64,000 bases of DNA from Ptychodera flava (taxonomy: Eukaryota > Hemichordata > Enteropneusta > Ptychoderidae): assembly GCF_041260155.1 (NCBI RefSeq), contig NC_091944.1, forward strand, positions 20,650,272-20,714,271, in the 5' to 3' direction. This document shows, piece after piece, positions 1-12,159 of the stretch. Position 1 is the stretch's first letter, and the number at the start of each line of letters is the position of its first letter. Below the pieces are notes generated by a model. The model was not told the origin of the DNA and searched no databases. It worked only from the letters and a program-made list of their open reading frames with translations. The translations under genes and the position numbers were made by a program.

Positions 1-1480
1 CCTGCGATCCTTTGGCGCTGTGTTTCGAAAACAGAGTTTTCTTCATCAGTCGCTTAAAATTCATTCTTGATTGGTGAACCGTGTTGAATGGTTGATTGTT
101 TATATTTGGCAGTATGTTGTTTCACTTACGTTTGTTGTTCAAGTAGGGAAGCTAGAATGTCTACTGGTTGGTCTTGTTGTGTTTGTGTAGGTTTGTGTGA
201 ACCTGAGTTCGAGCTGTTGTCGCTTTTTGCAGTCTGGCACTTATCAGTGTATTGCCTATCTTTCTGTTCCTTCTATATGCGATTATTGGTTGATTTTGGA
301 ACCGCTTTTTAGACTAAGTGTTTCATCTTTTACAAGTTTACTCCAGTTTTCTGTCAGGGATTGCTTGATTTTTGTCATTTCTATGTACGGGTTATGTTGT
401 TATGAAGACTACTGTATTGTTGGTGGCGTTCTTTCTTTCTTTCTTTTTATTGTTCAAGCTGTCTTTTTCTGCTTTTATGATCTGTTTCGATGATAATGCG
501 TTCTATTTCATTTTTTTATATTGTCGGTCTTGTAATTTTTCACCAAATTGTGTGACTTTCTCTGTAAAATCGGTTTCGTTGTTGCATGTTCTGATGTATC
601 GTAATGTTTCACCTTTGATCAGACCTTTGAATGTTGCTGCCGGATGGCATGAGTTTCTTTGTAAGAACTGGAATGTATCTGTTGCTTTTATGTGTGTCTT
701 GGTGTCGAGAATGTTCTTTTTGTTGTATCGACGATCTTTGTAGATAGTCAGGTCTTAATATGTGATTTCTCGAGAGGAGCTTTCAAACGAAAATTTGAAA
801 GTAGGATGCATTTTGTTGTTGTTTGATATGAATTCATTGAGTTCGTGTTGTGTTCCGATGGAAATCAGAAAATCATCATCCCTGAACCTCAGCCAGGTCG
901 GCATTTGTTGTTTGTGTTTCTGTATTATTCTCATTTCTGTCTCGTGAAATGTAATATCTGCTATTTTCGGAGACGAGAGAGACCCCATAGAGCACCCCCA
1001 TATTTGCCAGTAGAATTCATCGTTGAATTAAAATGTGTTGTTTTTTAAGATTTTTTTAAAGCAGAGCTATCATGTATTTCGTTGGTGGCTGCTTGATTAT
1101 GTAATTGTTTGATGATCTTTCGTGATTTCATGCTCTGCCGACTGATTCAACTGCCTCATTATGTGGTGTATTTGTGTAAATTTAAATTACATCTAGTGTT
1201 ACTAGTGTTGCATTGGCCGGAACTTTGATTGTCTAAATTTTCCGTATAAAGTCTGTTGTATCTTTGATGTATGTTGGTTGTTTCTTTGAGGATTTGTTTG
1301 AGAAAGTGGTCAATGAATTCTGATATGTGAAATGTTGGACTGGAGCATCCACTTATAATCGGCTGTCCTGCGAGCTTAGTTCCTGGTGGCGGCATTTTAT
1401 GTATTTTCGGTAGAAGGTACCAAAGTGGTGTTCTTATTTCTCTATTGACTGATTCAAATATTCAAATATGGGATAGACAA
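1..1480 (-). mobile_element. Penelope-like element, left copy (partial)
   Basis: This is the minus-strand copy of a Penelope-like retroelement. Its 3' end lies at the window edge, where sequence at 1-70 is the reverse complement of about 3255-3323. Conceptual peptides read on the minus strand carry reverse transcriptase features of the family: a PIISGCSSPT-type block at about 1340-1380 and the catalytic RFRDD block near 865-890. It is head to head with the plus-strand copy that begins near 1488, with an unpaired spacer of about 270 bp between. The 5' end is truncated near 1480. No GIY-YIG endonuclease was recognised. Inverted or tandem pairs of partial copies are typical of Penelope-like elements. 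Confidence 0.8.
755..1395 (-). pseudogene. Penelope-like reverse transcriptase fragment (left copy)
   Basis: Two minus-strand open segments (1395-1159 and 988-755) encode consecutive parts of a Penelope-type reverse transcriptase. The first has a PPPGTKLAGQPIISGCSSP-like block; the second has ITFHE followed by WLRFRDDDFLI, the catalytic aspartate motif. Frame breaks separate them, and beyond 755 the homologous sequence continues in other frames. The second segment is closely matched by the plus-strand copy at 1715-1945. It is a broken fragment. Confidence 0.75.
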
Positions 1481-1714
1481 TCGAATTTCCGGCCAATGCA
1501 ACACTAGTAACACTAGACGTAATTAAAATTTACACAAATACACCACATAATGAGGCAGTTGAATCAGTCGGCAGAGCATGAAATCACGAAAGATCATCCA
1601 ATAATTACATAATCAAGCAGCCACCAACGAAATACATGATAGCTCTGCATAAAAATAATCTTAAAAAACAACATATTTGAATTCAATGATGAATTCTACT
1701 GGCAAAAAAGGGGG

Positions 1715-2257
1715 GTGTTCTATGGGTCCCCCTCGTTGCTGAAAAAAGCAGATATTACATTTCACGAGATAGAAATGAGAATAATACAGAAACACAAACA
1801 ACAAATACCGACCTGGCTGAGGTTCAGGGACGATGTTTTCCTGATTTTCATTGGAACACAACTCAAAGAATTCATATCAAACATCAACAAAATGCATCCT
1901 ACTTTCAAATTTTTGTTTGAAAGCTCCTCTCGAGAAATCACATATTTAGACCTGACTATCTACAAAGATCGTCGATACAACAAAAAGAACATTCTCGACA
2001 CCAAGACACACATAAAAGCAACAGATACATTCCAGTTCTTACAAAGAAACTCATGCCATCCGGCAGCAACATTCAAAGGTCTGATCAAAGGTGAAACATT
2101 ACGATACATCAGAACATGCAACAACGAAACCGATTTTACAGAGAAAGTCACACAATTTAGTGAAAAACTACAAGACCGACAATATAAATATACCGCAATT
2201 ATACGGTGTCCGTCATATTTGATCAGAATTGGTACAATAAATGTTGTTTCTATCTGA
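1715..2257 (+). pseudogene. Penelope-like reverse transcriptase, palm/thumb part
   Basis: An open segment of 180 codons. It has ADITFHEIEMR, then WLRFRDDVFLIF (catalytic RDD-type motif, around residue 34), then a YLDLTIYK block and a THIKATDTFQFLQRNSCHP block with GLIKGETLRYIRT. That order is characteristic of Penelope-like reverse transcriptases. The N-terminal fingers domain is missing, and after about codon 158 the frame runs into unrelated inserted sequence at 2188. The listed start is only the first start codon in an open stretch, so this is a relic. Confidence 0.8.
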
Positions 2258-2803
2258 CTGTTCAGTACAGGAAAATTTTACGTTGATGTTATGACAATGA
2301 CTTCTGCACAGTACAACCAGAAAAACAACAAGAAATATATAAACCAGAAAAAGAAGAATGACAAAAGTAAATATCGTCTGAAACTTTAGGTACCGGAGGT
2401 CAACTTTAGCAACATGCATAGCAAAAACAGCTAGTCCCTCTTAGTTTGAGCAGGTCTGTTAATATGTAACAGTTCAAAAACAATGACAGGAAATGATTCA
2501 AGGTCAGTGGAGTAGCCTGTTTCAGTCACTGGCATACCACCACTCCTAAACATTTGCAGGATTTCCCTTTTTCTTACCTCATTTGCACATTTTTGACGTC
2601 CATTTGAACAACGTCACATCTCAGCCCCTGCATCTACCTGTACACCAAATACTGAGATGATAGCTTTGGCGGTAAGGGAGCTTTTGCATGTAACGGACAT
2701 GCATCCGCACTAACATACCCACATACATACATAGAGACACACAGACGCCACGACTCACCATATTAGATGTTTTTTGTTATTTATGCACATACCAAATATG
2801 AGT
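2188..2803. other. Insertion present only in the right Penelope-like copy
   Basis: Both copies align up to a GACCGACAATATAAA-type sequence (left copy near 540 on the minus strand). The right copy resumes at an AAATGAAATGGAACGC-type sequence at 2807. The roughly 615 bp between have no counterpart in the left copy. No terminal repeats, tRNA-like boxes or coding domain were recognised inside. Confidence 0.6.
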
Positions 2804-3323
2804 TAAAATGAAATGGAACGCATTATCAGAGAAACAGATCATAAAAGCAGAAAAAAGACAGCTTGAACAACAAAAAGAAAGAAAGAACGCACCAACAATA
2901 CAGTAGTCATCATAACAACATATAGCCCGTACATCGAAATGACAAAAATCAAGCAAGCTCTTAGAGAAAACTGAAGTGAACTTGAAAACGACAAAACACA
3001 AAAAAAAACTGTTCCAAAATCAACCAATAATCGCATATACCGGTAGAAGGAACAGAAATATAGGCGATAGACTTATAAGCGCCAGATTTCACAAAGCGAG
3101 GACAGCTCAAACTCAGGTTCACACGAATCTACACAAAGACAACAAGACCAACCAGTAGACATTCTAGCTTCTCTACTTGAACAACAAACGCAAGTGGGAC
3201 AACATACTACCAAATAATGACAATCAACCATTCAACACGTCTCATCAATCAAGAATGAATTTTAAGTGACTGAGTGATGAAGAAAACTCTGTTTTCGAAA
3301 CGCAGCGCCAAAGGATCGCAGCG

Positions 3324-3744
3324 TCACACTTGTCTCTCCCCTTCAGTGTGGAGTAACATCAAGACTCGTAGATTACGGGTACGTCTCACCATGGCTAAGC
3401 AACACTTTACTTAAAACAGCCAAACATGACATACACTTATATTATACATACTTTCATACACAAAACGCAAACAACCCAAAATATGAACGATGTGTGGAGT
3501 TGATTTCCCTTTACTACCTAACCTTGGAAATTGTGAAAATCCACATGAGCAACATGTTCTGGACGAAGAATGTGACAGTGATATTTTTAATACATGTACA
3601 AATATGCAAATTATGGGACTTATGACCACTTGTCTATAATCTAGATATGATAGTTGGATTCCTAAACCACTAAAACATGGTGGTAGACACAGACATCACT
3701 AGTCTAGGTTTAATATTTAAGTAGTTATGGCCATTTTAAGTATA
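3324..3744. other. Unassigned interval after the Penelope-like pair
   Basis: AT-rich sequence between the end of the Penelope-like element and the YY1-like motif cluster. No coding domain, repeat or RNA gene was recognised. Confidence 0.4.
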
Positions 3745-3790
3745 TGGCGGCCATCTTGGACGCCATCTTGAAAATGACGCGTTTCCGGTG
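3745..3790. promoter_or_regulatory. Tandem YY1-like GCCATCTTG sites with an ETS-like core
   Basis: Two GCCATCTTG motifs lie about 15 bp apart (near 3752 and 3766), followed by TTTCCGG at about 3782. In animals, GCCATCTTG is the YY1 core, frequent just downstream of transcription starts, and TTCCGG is an ETS core. About 90 bp downstream is a GTAAGG donor-like site (3881) and then a TTTACAG acceptor at 3962 leading into the exon at 3963. A promoter for that gene is an inference from position. Confidence 0.35.
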
Positions 3791-3880
3791 GTCAGATTTT
3801 GGTAGACTTTTAGTATGTTATTAAGCACATTTGACTCTATCAAAAACCGTTGAGAAACCTTTTGTAGCAATTTTTTGGGG

Positions 3881-3962
3881 TAAGGTCTTTTTTTTCATAA
3901 ATGCAGCCGACTATTATAATTGTAACCTTCTAACATTGCTATGTTTTTGAATTTATTTACAG
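3881..3962 (+). other. Candidate 82-bp GT-AG intron
   Basis: It begins GTAAGG and ends in a T-rich tract with TTTACAG. A TTCTAAC sequence about 35 bp before the acceptor fits a branch point. It directly precedes the open exon at 3963. No transcript evidence is available. Confidence 0.4.
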
Positions 3963-4504
3963 AAAATGAACTTAATCGTGAATCTCACAATGAAGATTCT
4001 ACACAATCTGGTGAAAGTGAAAAACAGGGGAAAATGGTTGACTGAAGTTAATGTAAATCTCATCGAAGCTGTTGTTTTATATACATCATCAGAAGATGTT
4101 TCAATGAAGACAATCTCTATGATGTGCTTGGCCTATATCGCTGACGGTCACTCGGTGGATATCAAACTTGAAGTTAAAGCAGAAAGTCTGGAATTAATGC
4201 ACAAACTTGCCCACGAGCATCCTGATGAACATGATAAACTTGCAGCTTTCATGGCCAACACAACATTTCCCGCTCTGGCTACGGAAAAGTGCAGAACACG
4301 TCTGCTAGGCATGAGTAGGGATGTCTTTGACAACAAGAATTGGAACTTTCTCGGGCTGTATTCCGCCTTTTGATCATATTCAGTGGTAATAATGACAAGT
4401 TTGCATATCAGCTGCTGGAAGCAGGTTTCCTTGGTGTTGTACATTCAGTTGTGTGTTCAAAGAAGTATCATAAGAGACTAAAGCAGAAGGATAAACATGT
4501 TGAG
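3963..4504 (+). CDS. Candidate host exon, armadillo-like helical protein (frameshifted)
   Basis: An open segment starts after a good acceptor at 3962, with ATG at 3966 in an AAAATGAA context, and runs 135 codons to a stop near 4373. An overlapping +2-frame segment (from about 4340) continues with similar helical composition (FRLLIIFSGNND, then YQLLEAGFLGVVHSV) up to a GT donor at 4505, which suggests one frameshift at about 4335-4345. The composition (leucine-rich helices, LAYIADGHS, LMHKLAHEHPD) resembles armadillo/HEAT-type repeats, but no specific family was recognised. It may be a pseudogene, or the frameshift may be a sequencing error. It is the best candidate for non-transposon coding in the window. 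Confidence 0.4.
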
Positions 4505-5116
<612 letters not shown>

Positions 5117-5139
5117 AAATACAGTGATGAATGAAAAGT

Positions 5140-5206
5140 GACCCATGCGGACTCGACCCACATCCTGTATACATTACGGATGCTCTACCAACTGAGCTAA
5201 TGGATC
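5140..5206 (-). repeat. tRNA-derived pseudogene or SINE head
   Basis: The minus strand folds partly as a tRNA. The 7-bp acceptor stem GATCCAT/ATGGGTC closes with one G-T pair. There is a canonical D-arm/A-box (TTAGCTCAGTTGGTAGAGC) and a T-arm with loop GTCGAGT and a 5-bp stem. The anticodon stem is imperfect, U33 is missing and the variable loop is too short, so this is not a working tRNA. The anticodon-position bases would read TGT. A SINE head or tRNA pseudogene fits best. Confidence 0.55.
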
Positions 5207-5334
5207 TGTCGGTACAATGTGGGCGTTCCTGACTCTTAGATGGGGCTTTTCATTCTGTGTGTGTGGATGGTGAGTAAACGGCTAAACTCATCACCTAACC
5301 TTTCAACCTAAGGATCCTACGGGATTCTACATGG

Positions 5335-5477
<143 letters not shown>

Positions 5478-5489
5478 TCGACGAGAAGA

Positions 5490-5822
5490 GCGGCTCCGCA
5501 ATTGGTTGACAGCAGGAGTCGTAGCCCTTATGGTATTTTTCTTGCGACGAGATGTTGTTTGTCGATTTGAAATTTCGACGTATCGCGAACTTTGGGCCAA
5601 GGTCGGAAGCTGAGTTATGGTCACAGTCGGAGCCGGTTGTATTAACTCCTCGTCAGTAAAAAGACAGTCAGTTTCCTTCACGCCGAGTTCTTTGGCTAAG
5701 CGAAAGGTTTCACGAATGTCTTCGTCCAGTTCGTCGTGTGTCAAAACCAAAGTAGCGATGCTACTCTGTGACACTTCACCACCGGCAACTCGATGGACGA
5801 CGCATAAGTTGATATTGTGTGC
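5490..5822 (-). CDS. Possible minus-strand exon of unknown protein
   Basis: A minus-strand open frame extends from an acceptor-like GGATAG near 5823 and reads about 110 codons of non-repetitive, acidic then basic sequence (HDELDEDIRETFRLAKELG; TDEELIQPAP) before it enters the microsatellite. Composition differs from random noise, but no domain was recognised, no donor site is obvious and the frame has no clear native end. It could be a relic of a transposon ORF. Confidence 0.25.
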
Positions 5823-5849
5823 CTATCCTTTGAAATATACATGAACCCT

Positions 5850-8800
5850 GTGACAGGTAGGTAAGATAGTCCAAAGACACTTTGGTGCATTAATCTATGT
5901 TTTTGAAGTAATAAACAATGACATCACCGATTATAAGAAATGTGGTGTTGAAGAACGTGTTATTTTAATTGAAGACTATGGCGACCACTTTCTGTGTGTA
6001 TCGTCTAACTTGAAGGTCCATGAGCTGCAACTCGGCGAAATTTGTCCAACCTCAAGGTACCTCAAATGTACTCAACATATGCATTGTAATTAACAATGTA
6101 AACATTACAACATTTGCTTGTGGTAAAATAGGCAAGAATTGAACAGATTTTTGTTCATTTTAAATTTCTCGCCATTTTCAAAATCTTGCCATATTACGTG
6201 AAAAACGGAGAATTCTTTGTCAGAGTGGAGTGAATCCCTTTCCCGTCCTTTCAGTCGGTTTCACCACGTTCTATTTGTAAAGATTCAATTGTGTACATCC
6301 ACCATTTACGCTGTTTATCGTATAGTTGCGTGGAGGCGTCCATATTTGTTTGCGGCACCTGTTTATTAATTTTCTTACTGAAACATCCCCGTGCAGTCCC
6401 ACTCTGTGGATAATTATTCTTTAGTAAACATGTCTGAGTAAGAATATTTCTATGAACTAATTTAGTCTGAATAGAAAATCATAAAAATATTGTCATAAGT
6501 TGCAGCTCATGTTGCATTAGCAAACTTGCAAAATCAACATCTGGAGATTATCTTTGACACTTTTGGTTTTGTTCTACTATTGTTATAAGATTAGTGAAAT
6601 TTCGGGAAAGTATGAGTACATTTTTTGATATCTGTACTGTGCCAATATGCAAAGCGAGGCCATATTCGAGCAAGCTATCGCCATTATGTCTGTAAAGTTT
6701 TTGCTTCGAGTGGACATATTGAGAAACACAGACAACGTCGCGCATAAAATATTCAATGGCAATTACATGAATTTCACCGCTGAGAAAGATGTTACTTTTA
6801 AACTGGTCGTAAAACCAACAATCAACATGGTGGAGCAATGATACCGACTCCAGACTGTAATATTTTCATCACGGTCACCAGTGAAAGTGCGTCGTCGAAA
6901 TTTTACACCCTAGCCATTGGTTTTGAATTTTTAATTGCCCCAGTGTAGCTAGATACCTCTTAGTCACTTTCAGATTTTTATTTTTTCTCACTCGAAGAAG
7001 TCCCAAACCCCAATAAAGTATATATTTTCTGAAAGCCCTGATATAGAGAAATCAGACCAAGCACAGTACTCGTTCATTATTTGCATAAAGTCACGTGACA
7101 AGCGTTTTGCTGAACCTTCCTAAAACGATTCCCTACGCCTTTAGCGAACACGCTGCAAGATTTCCGGTTGAAATTCGTTCATTTACAAGCCTTGCCAATA
7201 TCCTTCAAATCCGTGTCTGCGATTTTTAATCTCGGCGTCTCCGTTCAAACACAGACAAATAGACACAGACTTGCAACGGGTATTTTTCAAGGCGTGAAGC
7301 AGTTACGTAACCCATCCATGTCCGCCTCGCCTCAGGTAGCTCTCGCTTCGATCGCTTTTCCGAAGAGTGCCGACCATGCACCCTTCGGTAGTTTCCGGAT
7401 TTTCGCCAATCGGCGTGCTGGCGAAAACGGGAAAGTTTTTAGCTTCGGGAAAGTGAGTTTTACCATTTTAAAAATTCCTCTCACATTTTTATGAATATAT
7501 AATGAGTGTGTTTCAACCAAATTTGAAAATCTTCTATCGATACTCTCTGGTTTTACTCAATGGTTTACGGTCAGTCACATCGTCTATTAAAAGTTGGTCA
7601 TTGAAGGACGTGTTTATGAAACTGCGGGCGTGTTATGTTTTGATTGGCGTGAAGCAGTGTTTCTGCCCTGAGAGCTCACAAAGTAAGTATGGTTGCTACG
7701 CGACTGGCAGCACGATGTCATCTCGTCGTACTTTTTGCATAATCTTGTACAAATGTCAACCACAAACAAAGTCTAAAAAATCTAACACCTGTGAAGCTCA
7801 TTTTAATATGAAAAGGCCATAGTCTACCGAGACGACCATGGAACAAAAGCCTTGCCGCGTTGCCAGTCTGTGTTTTCTATTTGTCTGTGGTTCAAATTAT
7901 ATGGAGTTTCAATTACAATTCCTTGAAAAACACCTTATTCTAACACCTTCAAGAGCGAATAACCAAAAAGGCATATAGAGGAAATCCCAGACACAGATTT
8001 TGAGTTCATTATGTTCCAATGGACAGTGTAAATTTCAAGCAGCTGGTGTGTGTGAGTGTGAATTGAAGGTGCCATAGAAAGCTACCTCGTTCACACATTG
8101 AATTCGAGAAAAACGCCAAAAAAACCCTGTTTTGTGTCTTCGACGCCACAGGATTTGATAATTAAATGTGCATTATTAACCTAAACACAGGCGCACTTTG
8201 TTACCTATAATGACAGTTGTTCAAAGAAAACGTCTGAGGAAAATAAAATAAATCGCGGAAAACTACCGATTTTTGGAGCCTTCGTTTTGGCACGTCGCCA
8301 CAGCGAATGGCTTCAGCAGGCAAAAACTGTGACATCAGCAGTCATTACTGATATCGGGCATGTCCTAAATTCATATGTAAATAAGCTTGCCTGTGTTCCT
8401 TATATAAACACTGCAATGCGACGTAGACTTCATACTATCGGACTAGTTGTTTATTGTTCACAAGTTGTGAGGAGTAATCTAATAAATGACGAAAAAGACG
8501 TCTAGCATATAGTACCACAAAGCGGGAGTTCAACCTCCTACCAAAATCATAATTATGGGTATTTTCGAGATATACATGTATAATTAGGGTTATCATACGA
8601 AGTTTGGTGGGTACCGACTGATATTTCCGTATTTTGACGAGTAGCGCAGCAACTTTATCGTGCTCTCAACAAACAGCTAATTATAAATCCCCATTAACAT
8701 GTATATTTAAAACATGTAGCGATAACTGTCCCAGCCACACAACCTAAATTTTTAGCCATGTAATTTCTAGGCTGTAGACTGGCCAAAAATTTGTCTCACT

Positions 8801-9355
8801 AGAGGTGTCATTTATTCATGCATGTAAATCTACGCACCTTCGCATCAAAGGAAAGCTTGTGACCCACTTTGTTGAAGGGTCACATCTCCGAACCACTTTG
8901 TAGCAAACAGTCTGAACTTAACGGTGCCGTTAAAAAAACGAGTTAGTAATTACTCTCCGATTTTTCTGGCTGTGTAAGTGTGTTCTGAGCCAGACAACGA
9001 TCACTGACCGTGGCCTTGTCTGGAGCGGCAGGATGAAAGCCACCTTGTTGTTTATAGCGTTTGAAGCAGAAACATCTTTGTATGTCGAAAACTGGCTTAT
9101 TGGACTAAGCTTCAACAAACATTATTGTTACGGTTTATTGTCGGCAGACGCAAGTAATCCTGGATTTTTGAGAAGCCCAACAACGTCACTACGTAAATTA
9201 TGCAATGTTGTGTCACTCAAGAGAGATTGTGCAAATACCGATGCAAATGTGTCGACAATTTTGACAAAAGCTCCCCAATTTGACATGGGATAACCACGTG
9301 CATTTGTTTTGATTTTCAAAAATCCTGAATTACACGGGAACCGTTACTTATTTTG
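5850..9355. other. Long unassigned interval
   Basis: No coding domain, RNA gene or terminal repeat was recognised, apart from a diffuse inverted repeat (7244-7278 against 7858-7895). Short open frames here (for example 6647-6841, 7168-7494, 8287-8505, 9033-9293) have no recognisable motif or splice context. Confidence 0.5.
7244..7895. repeat. Imperfect inverted repeat pair about 35 bp long
   Basis: The left arm at 7244-7278 (CACAGACAAATAGACACAGA inside) is matched in reverse complement by 7858-7895 with several mismatches. About 580 bp separate the arms. It could be the remnant of a short TIR element. No target duplication was identified. Confidence 0.4.
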
Positions 9356-9390
9356 AACATAGACAGTAGGGGGATGTTACTGTCTATGTT
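9356..9390. repeat. Perfect 13-bp inverted repeat (hairpin)
   Basis: AACATAGACAGTA at 9356-9368 is exactly complementary to TACTGTCTATGTT at 9378-9390, with loop GGGGGATGT. No T-run or gene context points to a terminator. Confidence 0.8.
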
Positions 9391-10098
9391 TTGAACTAGC
9401 GACACATCTCAATAATAGGCCTAATAATAGGCCTAACTTTAAGGCGTGTTCTCAGAGCATTTTGAAAATTCGACAGAAAAATGATCGATTTGGTATCTAT
9501 CGACCTGAAAACTAAAAACAAGAAAAGATTCAGATACCTGCACCTCAACCTTGGGTACGCAGCTCGAACCTTACTACTGCACATGCTCCCTTGGGCCGTG
9601 GACTTTTACCCTCTCACCCAACACAATCAATTACCAAACAATCACAAGATAGTTTAGTCACTACCGCCTTCAAACTTGGATACATTATTCCATCAATCAT
9701 CAACCAAAGAACGCATTAAAACAATTCTCGAGGCCACAGATTCAAGGACGTTCACGAGGAGACATCAAGAGTGTCGCAGAATAGTTTTGACAGGTGTCGC
9801 CGACTAGTTGATTTCATCAATTTTGCAAAATCATCACAGCATGTTTTGAAGTCTGGTATACCGATTTAACATACTTTTGACCCTGACCGAAAATTTTGAG
9901 GGGACAGTAGAGGTGTTTGTAACTGCCCTCCCAATGGCATAAAAGGAAAATATACCCTCCCACTGAGTTTTGATGCCCACTTCCCTGCCCGCCACCCACT
10001 CCCACAATGTTTCAAGCTCCCAACTGCCCTTTTCCCACTTCTGAAATTCTCCATTGCTCACTAGATGCCCACTAGATGCACACTAGACAAACAAGATC
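9391..10098. other. Unassigned interval upstream of the Gypsy element
   Basis: Contains a short duplicated AATAGGCCTAAT sequence near 9412-9435. No gene was recognised. Minus-strand open frames at 9817-10061 overlap each other in three frames and look spurious. Confidence 0.4.
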
Positions 10099-10103
10099 AA
10101 TGC

Positions 10104-10252
10104 TGTAATGATATGTGCTAGTTTTATAGCACCCCCAACCTCGTTGTATCACTTCTGTTATGGTTCAAGTAATAAAGCCTTAAGTTGAGTTACAAGACTT
10201 AGTTAACTTGGTGTGTGCCCTTCGATGTAGAATATCGACGCATAGCATTACA
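10104..10252 (+). repeat. 5' LTR of the Gypsy element
   Basis: TG...CA-ended repeat containing AATAAA at about 10171 and a small hairpin (TCGATGTAGAATATCGA) near the end. Matches the 3' LTR with many substitutions and small indels. Confidence 0.93.
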
Positions 10253-10270
10253 TGGTGGCAGCGGAAAGTA
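10253..10270 (+). promoter_or_regulatory. Primer-binding site
   Basis: Starts TGGTGGCAGCGG immediately after the 5' LTR. Begins with TGG, as expected for pairing with a tRNA 3' CCA end. The tRNA identity was not determined. Confidence 0.7.
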
Positions 10271-10600
10271 TGCTGAGACCACTTGAACTCTGTAAGTCAC
10301 ATTTGTGTGAATAATTCGTGCGTTATACAAATTTACGATGTGATTTCTGCACCGGAAGGGACACGACGTCGCACGTGGTCAACAAGCCCAAATGCGCCTC
10401 TAGAAAGTTCTGTATACGTGCACGTGTCACTGTCACACTGGCCTGAACACAAACTTTGTCAACCGCTATTTTCAACAACGGACGGAGTGAGCTGGCTACC
10501 AATCATATGTGGTAAATATAGCATATTCAAGAACCATATACTGTTTCTGTGAGCTGTATTGTAGGCATATGCGTACGTCATTTCATTATTACCAGCGATC

Positions 10601-12155
10601 ATGGGTGACGGAATAAAATGTCCTCAAATGAAATGGGAGAGTGGCGACGACCAAACTGCTCTACTAGATTACCGCACAAGGCTGAATCGTTGGTTTGAGA
10701 TTAAGAAAGTATCTAAAGAAGACCAACACGACTACATTATCTTCCAAGCAGGGAAAAGGGCGAACAACTGTCCAAAACATGGACATTAACTGACGACAAC
10801 GGAAAACGCCTGACAACGTGTGGGATAAATTTAAACAGTCAGTTGGTTTTGCTGATCATTTTAGAGTACACAGACTGAACTTAACTGCGTACAAACAGAA
10901 AGATGGAGAAAGTATTGATGAATTCTATACACGTTGCAGAGCACTGGCACTGAAGTGTAAATTTAAAGATATGGATGATCGTTTGATTGATCAGTTAATT
11001 ATGGGTACACGGGTGAATGACTCCCGCAAAGAGTTGCTAAGTGAGGGTGAAAACCTGAAAATAGATGACGCATTAAAAAAGTGTAGGGCCCAGGAGGCAA
11101 CGCATGCACACATGAAAGCATTCGCAAGTGCAGGTACCGGTACATCGATTACAAAGGTAGACGCTATCCACAAGAAACGTGATACGAAGAAAACCAATGG
11201 TGTAACTAATTGCAAGTTTTGTGCAAAGGACCACCCATATGGACAATGTCCAGCATTTCATAGCAAATGTGGTACTTGTGGTAAAACAGGACACTGGAAA
11301 GCCCGATGTAAGTCACTGAATGCTCAACCGAAGCCGACAAGCCGCATCAAGAAGCAATTTGTGTCTAAACGACAGACAAGAAGCAGAGCTAGAGTCATGA
11401 AGGGTGGAAATAGTAATCAAGACAGCAACAGGAAAGCTGTACATGCACTAGAGATTGATTCTGATGATGACGATGAACAGTTATCTTTCGACGCTATCAA
11501 TAGACAAAACGGCGCCGAGGGTGATATCATTGTTGATGTTGACGCACAGATTCCTGGCTACAGCAAGATAGCCAAGATGAAATGTAAAGTGGACACTGGA
11601 GCACAGGGAAATGTGTTACCTGTGAGAACATTCAAGAACATGTTTCCATCACTGGTCAGTCCTACAGGACTAATTCATGGTAACATTCTACAAAAACGCC
11701 AACATGTGAAGTTGTATGCCTACAATGGAACAGAAATTACTCAACATGGTTCTGTTAATCTGAGATTACGATATGATAGCAGAACAAAGCAGTGGCATCA
11801 GGTAGAATTCTTTGTTGCTGATACACCAGGATCGATAATTCTGGGGAAACACGCAAGTCAACTGTTGAATATAATCACAGTTAACACCGTAGCAGCAATG
11901 ACACTACGTGTTGCAAACTCAGATGCACCAAAGCCGATTGACAACACGTCAACGCTGGTGGACATGTACCCTGATCGATTTAAAGGTATTGGTAAATTCC
12001 CAGGGAAATATCACATCGATGTAAAGCCAGACGCGACACCGATGGTAAACCCTCCTAGAAAATATCCTATACACCTGAAGGATGAAATTCAGGCTGAACT
12101 TGACAAAATGACAAAAATGGTGTCATTGACCTATACCAGAAAACGAGAGCACTGA
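10601..12155 (+). pseudogene. Gypsy gag-protease and start of reverse transcriptase (frameshifted)
   Basis: ATG at 10601 opens a gag N-terminus (62 codons) that goes out of frame near 10755-10790. Coding resumes from 10818 in another frame for 445 codons. That part has a capsid-like region (about residues 1-100), a CX2C...CGTCGKTGHWKARC zinc knuckle (about 132-165), an acidic linker, a protease with KVDTGAQGNVL (about 256), and the start of the reverse transcriptase (KYHIDVKPDATPM). Two single-base losses near 12115-12130 shift the frame just before the core RT, which continues at 12160. The product would be RNA-binding capsid and aspartic protease. Confidence 0.88.
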
Positions 12156-12159
12156 ATGG

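Larger units (their letters stand above)
1488..3323 (+). mobile_element. Penelope-like element, right copy (partial, with internal insertion)
   Basis: This is the plus-strand partner of the left copy. Sequence from about 1488 is the reverse complement of the left arm starting near 1220, and the 3' end at about 3255-3323 mirrors bases 1-70. The right copy has about 615 bp (2188-2803) that are absent from the left copy, and both copies are truncated at the 5' end. Downstream of the insertion, 2976-3158 encodes a NQPIIAY-containing linker typical of the region after the reverse transcriptase. A GIY-YIG nuclease was not found. Confidence 0.78.
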
